Origin: Acidovorax sp. NCPPB 4044 | Lineage (GTDB): Bacteria > Pseudomonadota > Gammaproteobacteria > Burkholderiales > Burkholderiaceae_C | Length of the DNA stretch: 64,000 bases | NCBI RefSeq assembly: GCF_028069655.1 | Contig: NZ_JAMCOS010000001.1 | Span: forward strand, 3,130,001 to 3,194,000 | Direction of reading: 5' to 3' | Shown: piece by piece, positions 27,565 to 36,371 of the stretch | Numbering within the stretch: position 1 is the first letter of the stretch | Layout of the letters: the number at the start of each line of letters is the position of its first letter | Notes under the pieces: generated by a model | What the model saw: only the letters and a program-made list of their open reading frames with translations | Told to the model about the DNA's origin: nothing | The model's database searches: none | Position numbers and translations under genes: made by a program

Positions 27565-28272
27565 ATGCCTTTCGATCCCCGTACCCAGCCCCTCTCCGCC
27601 GCCGAAGCCCGCGTGCTCGGCACCCTCATGGAAAAGGCCCGCACGGTGCCCGACAGCTACCCGCTCACGCTCAATGCCGTGGTCACGGGCTGCAACCAGA
27701 AGTCGAGCCGCGATCCGGTCATGGCCCTGGCCGACGCCCAGGCCCAGGAGGCGCTGGACGGCCTGCGCCACCGCGCCATGGTGGTGGAGATCGGCGGCCA
27801 GCGCGCCACGCGCTGGGAGCACAACTTCCCGCGCGCGGCCGGCGTGCCCGACCAGTCCGCCGCGCTGCTGGGCCTGCTCATGCTGCGCGGCCCGCAGACG
27901 GCCGGCGAGCTGCGCATCAACGCCGAGCGCTGGCACCGCTTCGCCGACATCTCCTCGGTCGAGGCCTTCCTGGACGAGCTGCAGTCGCGCAGCGAAGAAA
28001 AGGGCGGCCCGCTGGTCGCCCTGCTGCCGCGCGCCCCCGGAGCCCGCGAATCCCGCTGGACGCACCTGCTCTGCGGCCCGCTCTCGGCCGACGAGCTGGC
28101 CGCGCAGGCGGCGCACGCCGCGGCGCCCTCACCGGCCACCGCCGCCGCGCGCGGGTCCGACCCGGCCCTGGCCGAACGCGTGGCCGCGCTGGAGTCCGAA
28201 GTGGCCGCGCTGCGCGGATCGCTGGCCTCGCTGTGCGCGCAGCTCGGGGTGTCGCTCCCCGGACAGGAATAA
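27565..28272 (+). CDS. DUF480 family protein (YceH-like)
   Basis: A 235-residue protein of the YceH/DUF480 family. It has two winged-helix-like halves: [43 protein letters not shown], then [41 protein letters not shown]-terminal coiled coil follows ([28 protein letters not shown]). Its function is not established. The ATG at 27565 begins [11 protein letters not shown], where the family begins. Divergent from purN. Confidence 0.9.
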   Translation: MPFDPRTQPLSAAEARVLGTLMEKARTVPDSYPLTLNAVVTGCNQKSSRDPVMALADAQAQEALDGLRHRAMVVEIGGQRATRWEHNFPRAAGVPDQSAALLGLLMLRGPQTAGELRINAERWHRFADISSVEAFLDELQSRSEEKGGPLVALLPRAPGARESRWTHLLCGPLSADELAAQAAHAAAPSPATAAARGSDPALAERVAALESEVAALRGSLASLCAQLGVSLPGQE

Positions 28273-28356
28273 AAAGCACGACCGTGCTACAACCGGCGGA
28301 CAGCACGGCGCGCCACCGGCCGGCCGCCCTGCACGCCCCTATTACGGAGACACCGC

Positions 28357-29562
28357 ATGGACCTTGCATTCACCCCTGAAGAGCAGGCCTTCCGCGAAGA
28401 GATTCGCGCATGGGTCCGCAGCCACCTGCCCCCCGAGACCGCGCACAAGGTGCACAACGCGCTGCGCCTGTCCCGCGACGATCTGCAGGGCTGGGCGAAG
28501 ATCCTGGGCAAGAAGGGCTGGCTGGGCTTCGGCTGGCCCAAGGAATTCGGCGGCCCGGGCTGGACCGCCGTGCAAAAGCACCTGTTCGAAGAGGAATGCG
28601 CGCTGGCCGGCGCGCCGCGCATCGTGCCCTTCGGCCCGGTGATGGTGGCGCCCGTCATCATGGCCTTCGGCTCGCCCGAGCAGCACCGGCGCTTCCTGCC
28701 CGGCATCGCGAGCGGAGAGGTCTGGTGGAGCCAGGGCTACAGCGAACCGGGCTCGGGCTCGGACCTGGCCAGCCTCAAGACGCGCGCCGAACGCCGGGGC
28801 GACAAATACATCGTCAACGGCCAGAAGACCTGGACCACGCTGGGCCAGTACGGCGACTGGATGTTCAACCTCGTGCGCACCAGCACGGAGGGCAAGCCCC
28901 AGACCGGCATCTCGTTCCTGCTGCTGGACATGAAGTCGCCCGGCGTCACCGTGCGGCCCATCAAGCTGCTGGACGGCGAGTGCGAGGTCAACGAGGTCTT
29001 CTTCGACAACGTGGAAGTGCCCGCCGAGAACCTCATCGGCGAGGAGAACAAGGGCTGGACCTACGCCAAGCACCTGCTCAGCCACGAGCGCACCAACATC
29101 GCCGACGTGAACCGCAGCAAGCGCGAGCTGGAGCGCCTGAAGCGCATCGCGAAGGCCGAGGGCGTGTGGGACGACCTGCGTTTTCGCGACCAGATCGCGC
29201 TGCTGGAGGTGGACATCGTCGCGCTGGAGATGCTGGTGCTGCGCGTGCTCTCGGCCGAGAAGTCGGGCAAGAACTCACTGGACATCGCCGGCCTGCTCAA
29301 GATCCGCGGCAGCGAGATCCAGCAGCGCTATGCCGAACTGATGATGCTCGCGGCCGGGCCCTACGCCCTGCCCTTCATCGAAGAGGCCATGGAGGCGGGC
29401 TGGCAGGGCGATGCGGCCCTGGGCGCGCTCGGCGGCTTCCCCGGCGGCACGGTGGCGAACGCGCCGCTGGCGTCCACCTACTTCAACCTGCGCAAGACGA
29501 CCATCTACGGCGGCAGCAACGAAGTGCAGCGAAACATCGTCGCTCAGACGGTGCTGGGCTGA
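28357..29562 (+). CDS. acyl-CoA dehydrogenase, PimC-like large subunit
   Basis: A 401-residue FAD-dependent acyl-CoA dehydrogenase. Visible parts are the N-terminal helical domain (FTPEEQAFREEIRAWVRSHLP), the FAD/substrate signature GYSEPGSGSDLASLKTRAERRGDKYIVNGQKTWTT... region (about 128-160) and the C-terminal helical domain ending STYFNLRKTTIYGGSNEVQRNIVAQTVLG. It strongly resembles proteins annotated as pimeloyl-CoA dehydrogenase large subunit (PimC), which oxidise dicarboxylyl- or other acyl-CoAs. It pairs with the smaller homologue 151 bases downstream, so the enzyme is probably a heteromer. True substrate unknown. Confidence 0.88.
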   Translation: MDLAFTPEEQAFREEIRAWVRSHLPPETAHKVHNALRLSRDDLQGWAKILGKKGWLGFGWPKEFGGPGWTAVQKHLFEEECALAGAPRIVPFGPVMVAPVIMAFGSPEQHRRFLPGIASGEVWWSQGYSEPGSGSDLASLKTRAERRGDKYIVNGQKTWTTLGQYGDWMFNLVRTSTEGKPQTGISFLLLDMKSPGVTVRPIKLLDGECEVNEVFFDNVEVPAENLIGEENKGWTYAKHLLSHERTNIADVNRSKRELERLKRIAKAEGVWDDLRFRDQIALLEVDIVALEMLVLRVLSAEKSGKNSLDIAGLLKIRGSEIQQRYAELMMLAAGPYALPFIEEAMEAGWQGDAALGALGGFPGGTVANAPLASTYFNLRKTTIYGGSNEVQRNIVAQTVLG

Positions 29563-29713
29563 TATTCACTTTCGGGGTGGCGACGATCTTTCGCTGGCGC
29601 GATAACGCACGGCTCCCCCGGGTCCCCTCCGCGAGGGGGTTCCGGCATGAGCTTCGCTGATCTTTGAAAGGGGGGCGCGAGCGCCCTGCCCCCATCGGCT
29701 TTAGGAGACGACC

Positions 29714-30829
29714 ATGGATTTCGATTTTTCCGACGACCAGCAATCCCTGCGCGACGCGGTGCGGCGCTGGGTGGACAAGGGCTACACGTTCGAGCGGCGC
29801 CGCGGCATCGTGGCGGCGGGCGGGTTCGACCGCGCCGCGTACGGCGAGCTGGCGGAGCTGGGCCTGACGGCGCTCACCGTGCCGGAGGCGCAGGACGGCC
29901 TGGGCCAGGGCGCCGTCGATGCGATGGTGGCGATGGAAGAGCTGGGCCGCGGCATCGTGCTGGAGCCGCTGGCGCAGACCTTCATCGCCACCGGCGTGCT
30001 GTCGCAGTGCGCGCCCGAGGCCGTGCAGGCCGCGTGGCTGCCGCGCATCGCGAGCGGCGAGGCGCTGGTGGTGCTGGCCCACCAGGAGCGCAAGGCGCGC
30101 TACCGCCTGGACGTTTGCGAGGCAAAAGCCTCCGATGCCGCCGGAAACATTACGATTTCCGCTATCAAAAGCATAGTGCCCGCGGGTGACCAGGCCGATG
30201 CCTTCCTGGTGCCGGCGCAGTGGCAGGGCCGCATCGCGCTCTTCCTGGTCGAGCGCTCGGTGCAAGGCGTGACCGCGCGCGGCTACCTCACGCAGGACGG
30301 CAGCCGCGCCGCGGAGGTGCAGTTCACCGATGCACCGGCCACGCTGGTCGCCGAAGACGGCCTCGCCGCGCTGGAGCTGGCGGTGGACATCGGCATCGCC
30401 ACGGCTTGCGCCGAGGCCGTGGGCGTGATGGAGCAGACCGTCGCCCTCACCGTCGATTACATGAACCAGCGCAAGCAGTTCGGCGTGCCCATCGCGAGCT
30501 TCCAGGCGCTGCGCCACCGCGTGGCCGACATGAAGATGCAGCTGGAGCTGGCGCGCTCGATGAGCTACTACGCCAGCCTCAAGCTCGGTGCCCCGGCCGG
30601 CGAGCGCCGCCGCGCCCTCGCGCGCGCCAAGGTGCAGCTCGGGCAGTCGATGCGCTTCGTGGGCCAGCAGTCGGTGCAGCTGCACGGCGGCATCGGCGTG
30701 ACCGACGAATACATCGGCAGCCACTACTTCAAGAAGCTCACGCAGCTGGAGATGGCCTGGGGCGACACGCTGCACCACCTGGGCGAGGTGTCGGCGCGCA
30801 TGCAGGACACGGCGGGCGTGTTCGCCTGA
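29714..30829 (+). CDS. acyl-CoA dehydrogenase, PimD-like small subunit
   Basis: A 371-residue acyl-CoA dehydrogenase homologue of the PimD type (MDFDFSDDQQSLRDAVRRWV; MNQRKQFGVPIASFQALRHRVADM; QLHGGIGVTDEYIGSHYFKKL). It probably forms a complex with the upstream PimC-like subunit. Residues about 140-156, where relatives have the GWVLNGAKSVVPAG hairpin, are encoded by an in-frame copy of the short hairpin repeat (30135-30177) and read DAAGNITISAIKSIVPAG. The frame is intact and the local strand pattern seems kept. GGAGACGACC precedes the ATG at 29714. Confidence 0.87.
   Translation: MDFDFSDDQQSLRDAVRRWVDKGYTFERRRGIVAAGGFDRAAYGELAELGLTALTVPEAQDGLGQGAVDAMVAMEELGRGIVLEPLAQTFIATGVLSQCAPEAVQAAWLPRIASGEALVVLAHQERKARYRLDVCEAKASDAAGNITISAIKSIVPAGDQADAFLVPAQWQGRIALFLVERSVQGVTARGYLTQDGSRAAEVQFTDAPATLVAEDGLAALELAVDIGIATACAEAVGVMEQTVALTVDYMNQRKQFGVPIASFQALRHRVADMKMQLELARSMSYYASLKLGAPAGERRRALARAKVQLGQSMRFVGQQSVQLHGGIGVTDEYIGSHYFKKLTQLEMAWGDTLHHLGEVSARMQDTAGVFA
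30135..30177 (+). repeat. copy of the short hairpin repeat, in frame inside the PimD-like gene
   Basis: ATGCCGCCG...CATT...GATTT followed by CGCTAT...CATAG aligns over its whole length with copies B and C, with more mismatches. It encodes about 14 residues of the acyl-CoA dehydrogenase without a frameshift. Confidence 0.6.
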
Positions 30830-30838
30830 ATTGGAACA

Positions 30839-30925
30839 CCCCCCTGAGGCGCCTTTGGCGCCTTCCCCCTGAAGGGGGACGACGCCGGTGGCCGGGCAAA
30901 GCCCGCTCCACGGCGTCAGCTGGCC
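30839..30925. repeat. hairpin-rich intergenic element
   Basis: Adjacent short inverted repeats, AGGCGCC/GGCGCCT and CCCCCTGAAGGGGG, are followed by a GC-rich GCCGGGCAAAGCCCGC hairpin, between the PimD-like gene and the convergent lipoprotein gene. From memory, very similar blocks are common in Comamonadaceae intergenic DNA; only one copy is in this window. Confidence 0.5.
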
Positions 30926-31029
30926 TGGCCTGCTCCGCGGCCATTGGATGCGGGGCGCAGCAGCGCCGGTTGCATGCGCCGCGGCTGCCACGCTGGCGCC
31001 ATGGGTGACTCCCCGTGGGCGCTTCGCGC

Positions 31030-32163
31030 CTATTCCGACACCACCTCGAACGCCAGGAACTGGGTGACCTGGGTGTCGCTGAAGTTGTTGTCGGACACCA
31101 GCACGAGGCTGCGGTGGCCGTTGGCCAGGCGGGGGCCCCAGGCCATGCCTTCGATGTTGTCCACGGTGGGCAGGCCCAGGCGGTTGAGGTGGGCCACGAG
31201 GCGCTTGCGCACGGGCGTGAACGGGGCCGACGCAAGCGAAGCGATGCCGGCCACATCGCTCGCGCCGCGCGTGTCCACTTCGTAGAGGCGGATGTCCATG
31301 CGGTAGCGGTCGTCGCTGCCCTGCACCCCCGATCGCTCCAGCACCAGGAACCGGTCGCCGTCCACGGCCAGCATTTCCGAGAGGCCGTTGTCCCCGTTCT
31401 TGCCTGCCGCCGGCGTGCCCTGGATGGGATCGAGCGGGTAGGCCAGCTGCCGCAGCACACCCCCGGCGCGGCTGTACTGCAGCAGGCGCGTGGTGGCCCC
31501 GGCCGTGGGAGTGGGCAGCGGGCCGTCCTGGTAGAGCGGCGCCTCCATGCCGGCCCAGAGGGTTTCGCCGTCGGCCGACAGCGTGAGCCCCTCGAACGCC
31601 GCGTTGTTGCGCGTGCCGGCCTGCGCGGTGGGCGACACCTTGAACGCCGACGGCAGGGGCAGCGCCGCGATGGCGCGGCCACCCGCGTCGGCGTGCACCA
31701 CGAACGGATCCAGGCCCAGGTTGCGGTCGCCCTCGCTGGTCCACCACAGGCTGCCGTCGCGCGGGTCGATTCGCACGGCTTCCGGGTCGGGCACCGTCTG
31801 GCCGGCGGCGGCCGTGGCGCGGCCGGCGTAAGTGCTGCCGTCGGCCTGCCGCAGCGCGGTGCCGCGCACGAACTCCACCGGCGCGAAGGACGACAGGTCG
31901 TATTGCAGTCGGGCCACGTAGAAGCGCGCCGGGTTCCTGTCGGAGCGGTCGTCGCTCAGCAGCACCCAGGTGTTGCTGCGGGGATCGAAGTCGATGCCCG
32001 AGAGACCGCCCACCAGGGTGCCGTCCACCTGCAGGGTGTTGGCCACCCGCTGCTCCCCGATGAGTCGCACCTGGATGTCTTGGGTGCCGCCGCCGCTGCC
32101 GCCGCAGGCGGGCAACAGCAAGGCCAGGGTGAACGCGCCGATGGCGCCGAGGTTTCGGAACAT
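31030..32163 (-). CDS. esterase-like activity of phytase family lipoprotein
   Basis: A 377-residue secreted lipoprotein: the start MFRNLGAIGAFTLALLLPAC has a lipobox L-P-A-C with Cys20. The body has the repeating beta pattern of the 'esterase-like activity of phytase' family: GGLSGIDFDPRSNTWVLLSDDRS, DPEAVRIDPRDGSLWWTSEGDRN, NAAFEGLTLSADGETLWAGMEAPL, and LPTVDNIEGMAWGPRLANGHRSLVLVSDNNF. This is probably a beta-propeller with an Asp-rich active site that hydrolyses phosphate or other esters outside the cytoplasm. The enzymatic role is uncertain. Divergent from the duplicated secreted protein. Confidence 0.82.
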   Translation of the reverse strand: MFRNLGAIGAFTLALLLPACGGSGGGTQDIQVRLIGEQRVANTLQVDGTLVGGLSGIDFDPRSNTWVLLSDDRSDRNPARFYVARLQYDLSSFAPVEFVRGTALRQADGSTYAGRATAAAGQTVPDPEAVRIDPRDGSLWWTSEGDRNLGLDPFVVHADAGGRAIAALPLPSAFKVSPTAQAGTRNNAAFEGLTLSADGETLWAGMEAPLYQDGPLPTPTAGATTRLLQYSRAGGVLRQLAYPLDPIQGTPAAGKNGDNGLSEMLAVDGDRFLVLERSGVQGSDDRYRMDIRLYEVDTRGASDVAGIASLASAPFTPVRKRLVAHLNRLGLPTVDNIEGMAWGPRLANGHRSLVLVSDNNFSDTQVTQFLAFEVVSE

Positions 32164-32422
32164 GGTGGGTCGGGTGGATGGCGTTGGGAAGCCGACCTTA
32201 AATCGGCCGTGTGACACCTGCACGGCAGCCGTCCCGCGGCGCACCGCCCGGCAGGCCGCCACGCCTGCGCCACACCCTGCCCTGTAGAGTGCGTGCCCAC
32301 GGGCCGCCGTGCGCCCCCTGCGCACGGCGATACGAAAACCCCACCGCAGAGGGATAGGCGCACGGCGTCGCGTGTGTTCCATTGCGGCTTTTCATCACAT
32401 TCCAATTTTCGGGAGGATCTCC

Positions 32423-34030
32423 ATGCGATCAGCACCATCCTGCGGCCTGTCAGCCTCCAACCTGTTCCTCGCCGGCGTCCTGGCGGCCTGCGCCGCGCCG
32501 GCCTGGGCCCAGACGGCCGAGCCCGAGCCCGGCATGTGGAGCTTCGACGGCGAGCTGGACGGGCGCCCGGGCCGCAGCCTGCACATCGACACGCAGGCCG
32601 GCCGCGCCATGGCCGTCTCCTACCTCGGGTACCGCGCCGACGGCTCGTCGTTCTTCCTGCAGGCCGGGGCCACGCGCCCCGAGGGCTCTTCGACCTTCGA
32701 CGGCACCCTGAGCGAATTCCGCAACGGCCCCGTGATCGGCGGCGGTGCCGGCCAGGGCGAGACCGCGGCCAGCGCGGGCCCCGTGAAGATCGTCTTCGAC
32801 ACCCCCACCTCCGCCACCGTGGCCTTGCCCGGCAACACGCCCCGGCGCATCTCGCGCTACCGCTACGAAGACCCGGCCCCCCGGCTCACAGCCTTTCCCA
32901 TCGGCGTGCGCTCGTACGCGGCCGTGGCCGCGGGCTCCAGCGACCGCATGGAACTGTCGGTGAAGCTGCAGAACGGGCAGTTCTCCATGGAGACCGCCAA
33001 CCCGCAGGCGCGGCTGGGTTTCCCGCGCTGCAGCTACACCGGCCCCCTCCAGCCGGCCGGCTCGGGGGTGTCCTCGGAAAGAACCTACATCTGCACGGCG
33101 GAAGACGGCGGGCAGACCTCGGGCGCCTACCGCGCGGAGCATTTCGTGATGCAGGCCGACGGCCTGTTCCGCGGAACCCTGTGGCGCAACGGTGAGCGCG
33201 CCGACCTGTTCGGCGGCTGCCTGGGCGGCGCCGTCATGCTGGGCTGGCCGTCGCTGTGCAACTTCGGCCGCTCCGGCGTGAAGACCGAGCCGGAGCCCGG
33301 CATCTGGGGCTTCGAGGGCGAGGTCAACGGCCGGCCCGGCCGCAGCCTGCAGATCGACACGCAGCAGGGACAGGCCATGGTGGTGACCTACGTGGGCTAC
33401 CGGCCCGACGGCTCCGCACTCTTCCTGCAGGCCGGCGGATTCCGGCCCGCCGGCGACACGGCCTTCTCCGCCAACCTGCACGAGTACCGCAACGGCCCCG
33501 TGCTGGGCGGCAGCGCCGGCAACGGCGAGCCGGCGGCCGACCTGGGCCCCGTGCGCATCACCTTCGACTCGGCCACCACCGGCACCGTCATCCTGCCCGG
33601 CGACGTGCCGCGGCGCATCGCGCGCTTCCAGTACGAAGACCTCACGGCCCGGTTCAACCAGACCTACCGCGTCCGCCACATCGGCGGATCGAGCGTGGAC
33701 GGCGTGGCCACCCGGTATGTGCTCTCCGCCCGCGACGGCCAGTTCCAGCTGGTCCGCGGCGAGGACGGCTCCAGTTCAAGCTGCACGTTCAGCGGCACCT
33801 ACCGCGCCGCGGGCCGAGGCATCGAAAGCTCGGGGACGCAAACCTGCAACGGCATCCTCGCCGGGACCTACAGCGACTTCCGCTTCGAAGTCGATGCCGG
33901 CGGCCACCTGGTCAGCTACCTGACCCCCGGCCGCCCGCTGGACACAGGGCTCTGCGTGCGGCCGGACACGTCGGCCGCCGGGGGTTATCGCGCCTGCAGC
34001 GCCGAGGAACTGGGCAGGCCGGCCCCTTGA
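32423..34030 (+). CDS. secreted protein made of two tandem homologous halves, function unknown
   Basis: A 535-residue exported protein with a signal peptide ending near APAWAQ (about residue 30); a lipobox-like LAAC at 20-23 makes a lipoprotein possible. Two homologous halves begin at about residue 32 (EPEPGMWSFDGELDGRPGRS) and 288 (EPEPGIWGFEGEVNGRPGRS). Each contains matching blocks: IDTQ.G.AM.V.Y.GYR.DGS..FLQAG, then RNGPV.GG.AG.GE.AA, then PG..PRRI.R..YED. Paired cysteines occur in each half. I recognise no family. GGAGG lies eight bases before the ATG at 32423. Divergent from the phytase-like lipoprotein gene. Confidence 0.75.
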   Translation: MRSAPSCGLSASNLFLAGVLAACAAPAWAQTAEPEPGMWSFDGELDGRPGRSLHIDTQAGRAMAVSYLGYRADGSSFFLQAGATRPEGSSTFDGTLSEFRNGPVIGGGAGQGETAASAGPVKIVFDTPTSATVALPGNTPRRISRYRYEDPAPRLTAFPIGVRSYAAVAAGSSDRMELSVKLQNGQFSMETANPQARLGFPRCSYTGPLQPAGSGVSSERTYICTAEDGGQTSGAYRAEHFVMQADGLFRGTLWRNGERADLFGGCLGGAVMLGWPSLCNFGRSGVKTEPEPGIWGFEGEVNGRPGRSLQIDTQQGQAMVVTYVGYRPDGSALFLQAGGFRPAGDTAFSANLHEYRNGPVLGGSAGNGEPAADLGPVRITFDSATTGTVILPGDVPRRIARFQYEDLTARFNQTYRVRHIGGSSVDGVATRYVLSARDGQFQLVRGEDGSSSSCTFSGTYRAAGRGIESSGTQTCNGILAGTYSDFRFEVDAGGHLVSYLTPGRPLDTGLCVRPDTSAAGGYRACSAEELGRPAP

Positions 34031-34087
34031 TCGCCCCGGCCTCGGACGCGCTTCACCGCCGCGGTCGTCTGTGCGGGCCGAACGCTG

Positions 34088-34708
34088 TCAGCGGCAGTTC
34101 CAGGCGCTGCCGGCACGCGCGCAGGTGCGCCCCGTCGGCCCGGTGAGGAGGTCCGGGCCCGACTTCCGGTAGAGCGCACCCTCGGCGTCGTAGCAGAAGT
34201 CCCGGTCGCAGCGCACGATCGCCGGAACCGTTTCCACGACCACCCGGGCAGGCTCCTGCAGGAGCGGCGCGTTCGTGCCGCAGTGGGCGTTGGCCTGCAC
34301 GATCGCCGCGTTCATCCGCGCCCGCTTTTCGGCCTCGGGCAGGGTGCGGATGCTCGATACGAATTCCAGCTCCTTCTGGGCGCCGCGGCATGCCGGGGTG
34401 TCCGCGGGCCCGGCGGCTCCGTTCAGCGCGACCGGCATCGCACCCTGGGCCGCGGGCTGCGCCGGGCCGGCGCGGGTCTCGGCTGGCGCCTGCAAGGGCA
34501 CGGAGGGCGCAGCGGGCTGGGTCCCCACGGCAGACCCGGCACCGGAGCGCCGGGGAGGCTCCACCAGCACGCCCGGCTGGCCCGCCTGGCACGGGAGGTC
34601 GGAGTACGTGGCGCGGCCTGCACCGTCGGTGCAGCGGTGGACCTGGGCAGAGGCGGCGGTGGATGCGGCAATGCACAGGGCTGCGCAAAGAAAGGCATGG
34701 GGCTTCAT
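34088..34708 (-). CDS. DUF4124 domain periplasmic protein
   Basis: A 206-residue exported protein. The signal peptide is MKPHAFLCAALCIAASTAASAQ; immediately after it VHRCTDGAGRATYSDLPC is the DUF4124 pattern (short beta module with two Cys). A Pro/Ala-rich linker (about 50-105) follows. The C-terminal part has further cysteines (TPACRGAQKELEFVSS, NAHCGTN, VRCDRDFCYDAEGALYR, RTCARAGSAWNC), probably disulfide-bonded. Function unknown. Divergent from the chitinase gene. Confidence 0.8.
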   Translation of the reverse strand: MKPHAFLCAALCIAASTAASAQVHRCTDGAGRATYSDLPCQAGQPGVLVEPPRRSGAGSAVGTQPAAPSVPLQAPAETRAGPAQPAAQGAMPVALNGAAGPADTPACRGAQKELEFVSSIRTLPEAEKRARMNAAIVQANAHCGTNAPLLQEPARVVVETVPAIVRCDRDFCYDAEGALYRKSGPDLLTGPTGRTCARAGSAWNCR

Positions 34709-34933
34709 GAGGGGCTCCTCCCGTCGGTGGCGTGTCCGCGATCAACGCACCGCACACGGCGGCCGTTGTCCCTGCCGCCCACCAGACCCGCAACGGATTG
34801 CAAGCGCTGGCCGCGGCATGCCGACAGCCACCCAAACGGTACACACAGCACTGCATGCACGGCGCTGCATTGACGCGCTGCCCCCCCGAGCCGAGAGTGC
34901 GATGCCCGATACATCCGAAGAGGAGCACCGCAC

Positions 34934-36277
34934 ATGACGACCCCCTGGACCCGCACCCTGGGCATCGCCTGCCTGGCCTTCGTGGCCGCCCCTGCCTGGA
35001 GCGAGCCGGCCGCGCCGCACGCGCGGCAGCGCCCGGCCTCCTCCGCCGCGGCCCATGCCACCACCACGCCCGCCGCGCGCGAGGTGGTGGGGTACTTCAC
35101 GTCCTGGGGCATCTATGCGCGCGGCTACACCGCGAAGAGCCTGGCCACCCAGGGCGCCCTGCCCTACCTCACCACGCTGAACTACGCCTTCGGCAACGTG
35201 CAGCCCGCGCAGGCGGACGGCAGCGGCCCCATCGGCTGCCAGCTCGGAGATGCCTGGGCGGACGTGCAGCGCCCCTGGACCGCCGCGGAGAGCGTGGACG
35301 GCACGGAGGTGGACGGCACACAGGGGCTGCGCGGCAACTTCCAGCAATTGCGCGTGCTCAAGCGCCAGCACCCGCAACTCAAGGTGCTGGTGTCACTGGG
35401 CGGCTGGAACGGCTCGAAGTGGTTCTCCGACGCGGCCCTCACGGCCGCATCGCGCAGCGCGCTCGCGAAATCGTGCATCGATCTCTTCATCCGCGGCCGC
35501 ATCGGCGGCGAGACGGAGGGCAACGGCGCCGGCGCCGGGGTGTTCGACGGCTTCGACATCGACTGGGAATACCCGGCCGCCGAAGGCGCGCCCGGCAACA
35601 CCGTGCGCCCCGAGGACACCGCGAACTTCACGCTGCTGCTGCAGGAGTTCCGCCGGCAGCTCGATGCGGTCGACCCCGCGCTGCGGCTGACCATCGCCGC
35701 GCCCGCGGGGCCGCAGAACAGCGCGAAGATCGACCTCGCGGCAGTTTCGAAGACGGTGGATTTCATCAACCTCATGGCCTACGACCTGCACGGATCCTGG
35801 GAGAGCCGCACGAACCACCAGGCCGCGCTCGCGCCCAGCCCGCGCGACCCCGACCGCGCGCAGGAACTCTCGGTGGCCGAGACGGTGGCCCGCTACCTGC
35901 AGGCCGGCGTGCCGCCGCGCAAGCTTGTGGTGGGCACGCCGCTCTACTCGCGCGGCTGGAGCGGCGTGGGCACGGCGGGCAACGGCCTCTACCAGGCCGC
36001 CACGGGACTGCCTGCCGGCACCTTCGAAGCCGGCATCGAAGACTTCAAGACCGTGCGCGCCAAGCCCGGCTTCACGCGCCACTGGGATGCGTGGGCCCGA
36101 TCGGCCTGGCTCTTCGACGGCAGCACCTTCTGGACCTTCGACGACGAGCCGGTGGTGCGCGAGAAGGCACGCGCCGTGCGGCTCACGGGGCTGCGCGGCC
36201 TGATGTTCTGGGAGCTGTCGGGCGACGGGGGCGAGCTGGTGCGCGCGGCTGGCGACGAACTGTCACGTTCGCGCTGA
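34934..36277 (+). CDS. secreted glycoside hydrolase family 18 chitinase
   Basis: A 447-residue secreted enzyme that should cleave chitin or related beta-1,4-GlcNAc chains with retention. The signal peptide (residues 1-23, ending APAWSE) is followed by a single GH18 barrel: VVGYFTSWGIYARGY, LKVLVSLGGWNGSKWFSD, the catalytic DxxDxDxE motif in DGFDIDWEYP (residues 205-214, acid Glu212), NLMAYDLHGSWE, and the final LFDGSTFWTFDDEP...LRGLMFWELSGDGG. No chitin-binding domain is visible. For a plant-associated bacterium it could act on fungi or insects; that is inference. Confidence 0.93.
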   Translation: MTTPWTRTLGIACLAFVAAPAWSEPAAPHARQRPASSAAAHATTTPAAREVVGYFTSWGIYARGYTAKSLATQGALPYLTTLNYAFGNVQPAQADGSGPIGCQLGDAWADVQRPWTAAESVDGTEVDGTQGLRGNFQQLRVLKRQHPQLKVLVSLGGWNGSKWFSDAALTAASRSALAKSCIDLFIRGRIGGETEGNGAGAGVFDGFDIDWEYPAAEGAPGNTVRPEDTANFTLLLQEFRRQLDAVDPALRLTIAAPAGPQNSAKIDLAAVSKTVDFINLMAYDLHGSWESRTNHQAALAPSPRDPDRAQELSVAETVARYLQAGVPPRKLVVGTPLYSRGWSGVGTAGNGLYQAATGLPAGTFEAGIEDFKTVRAKPGFTRHWDAWARSAWLFDGSTFWTFDDEPVVREKARAVRLTGLRGLMFWELSGDGGELVRAAGDELSRSR

Positions 36278-36371
36278 GGCCGGCACCAGGCGGCCGGGGC
36301 GAATCCGGGATAATCCCGCGATATCCCAGCCGCCGGGCCCCGTGCCCGGCGCTCCACTTTCTGCACGAGAC

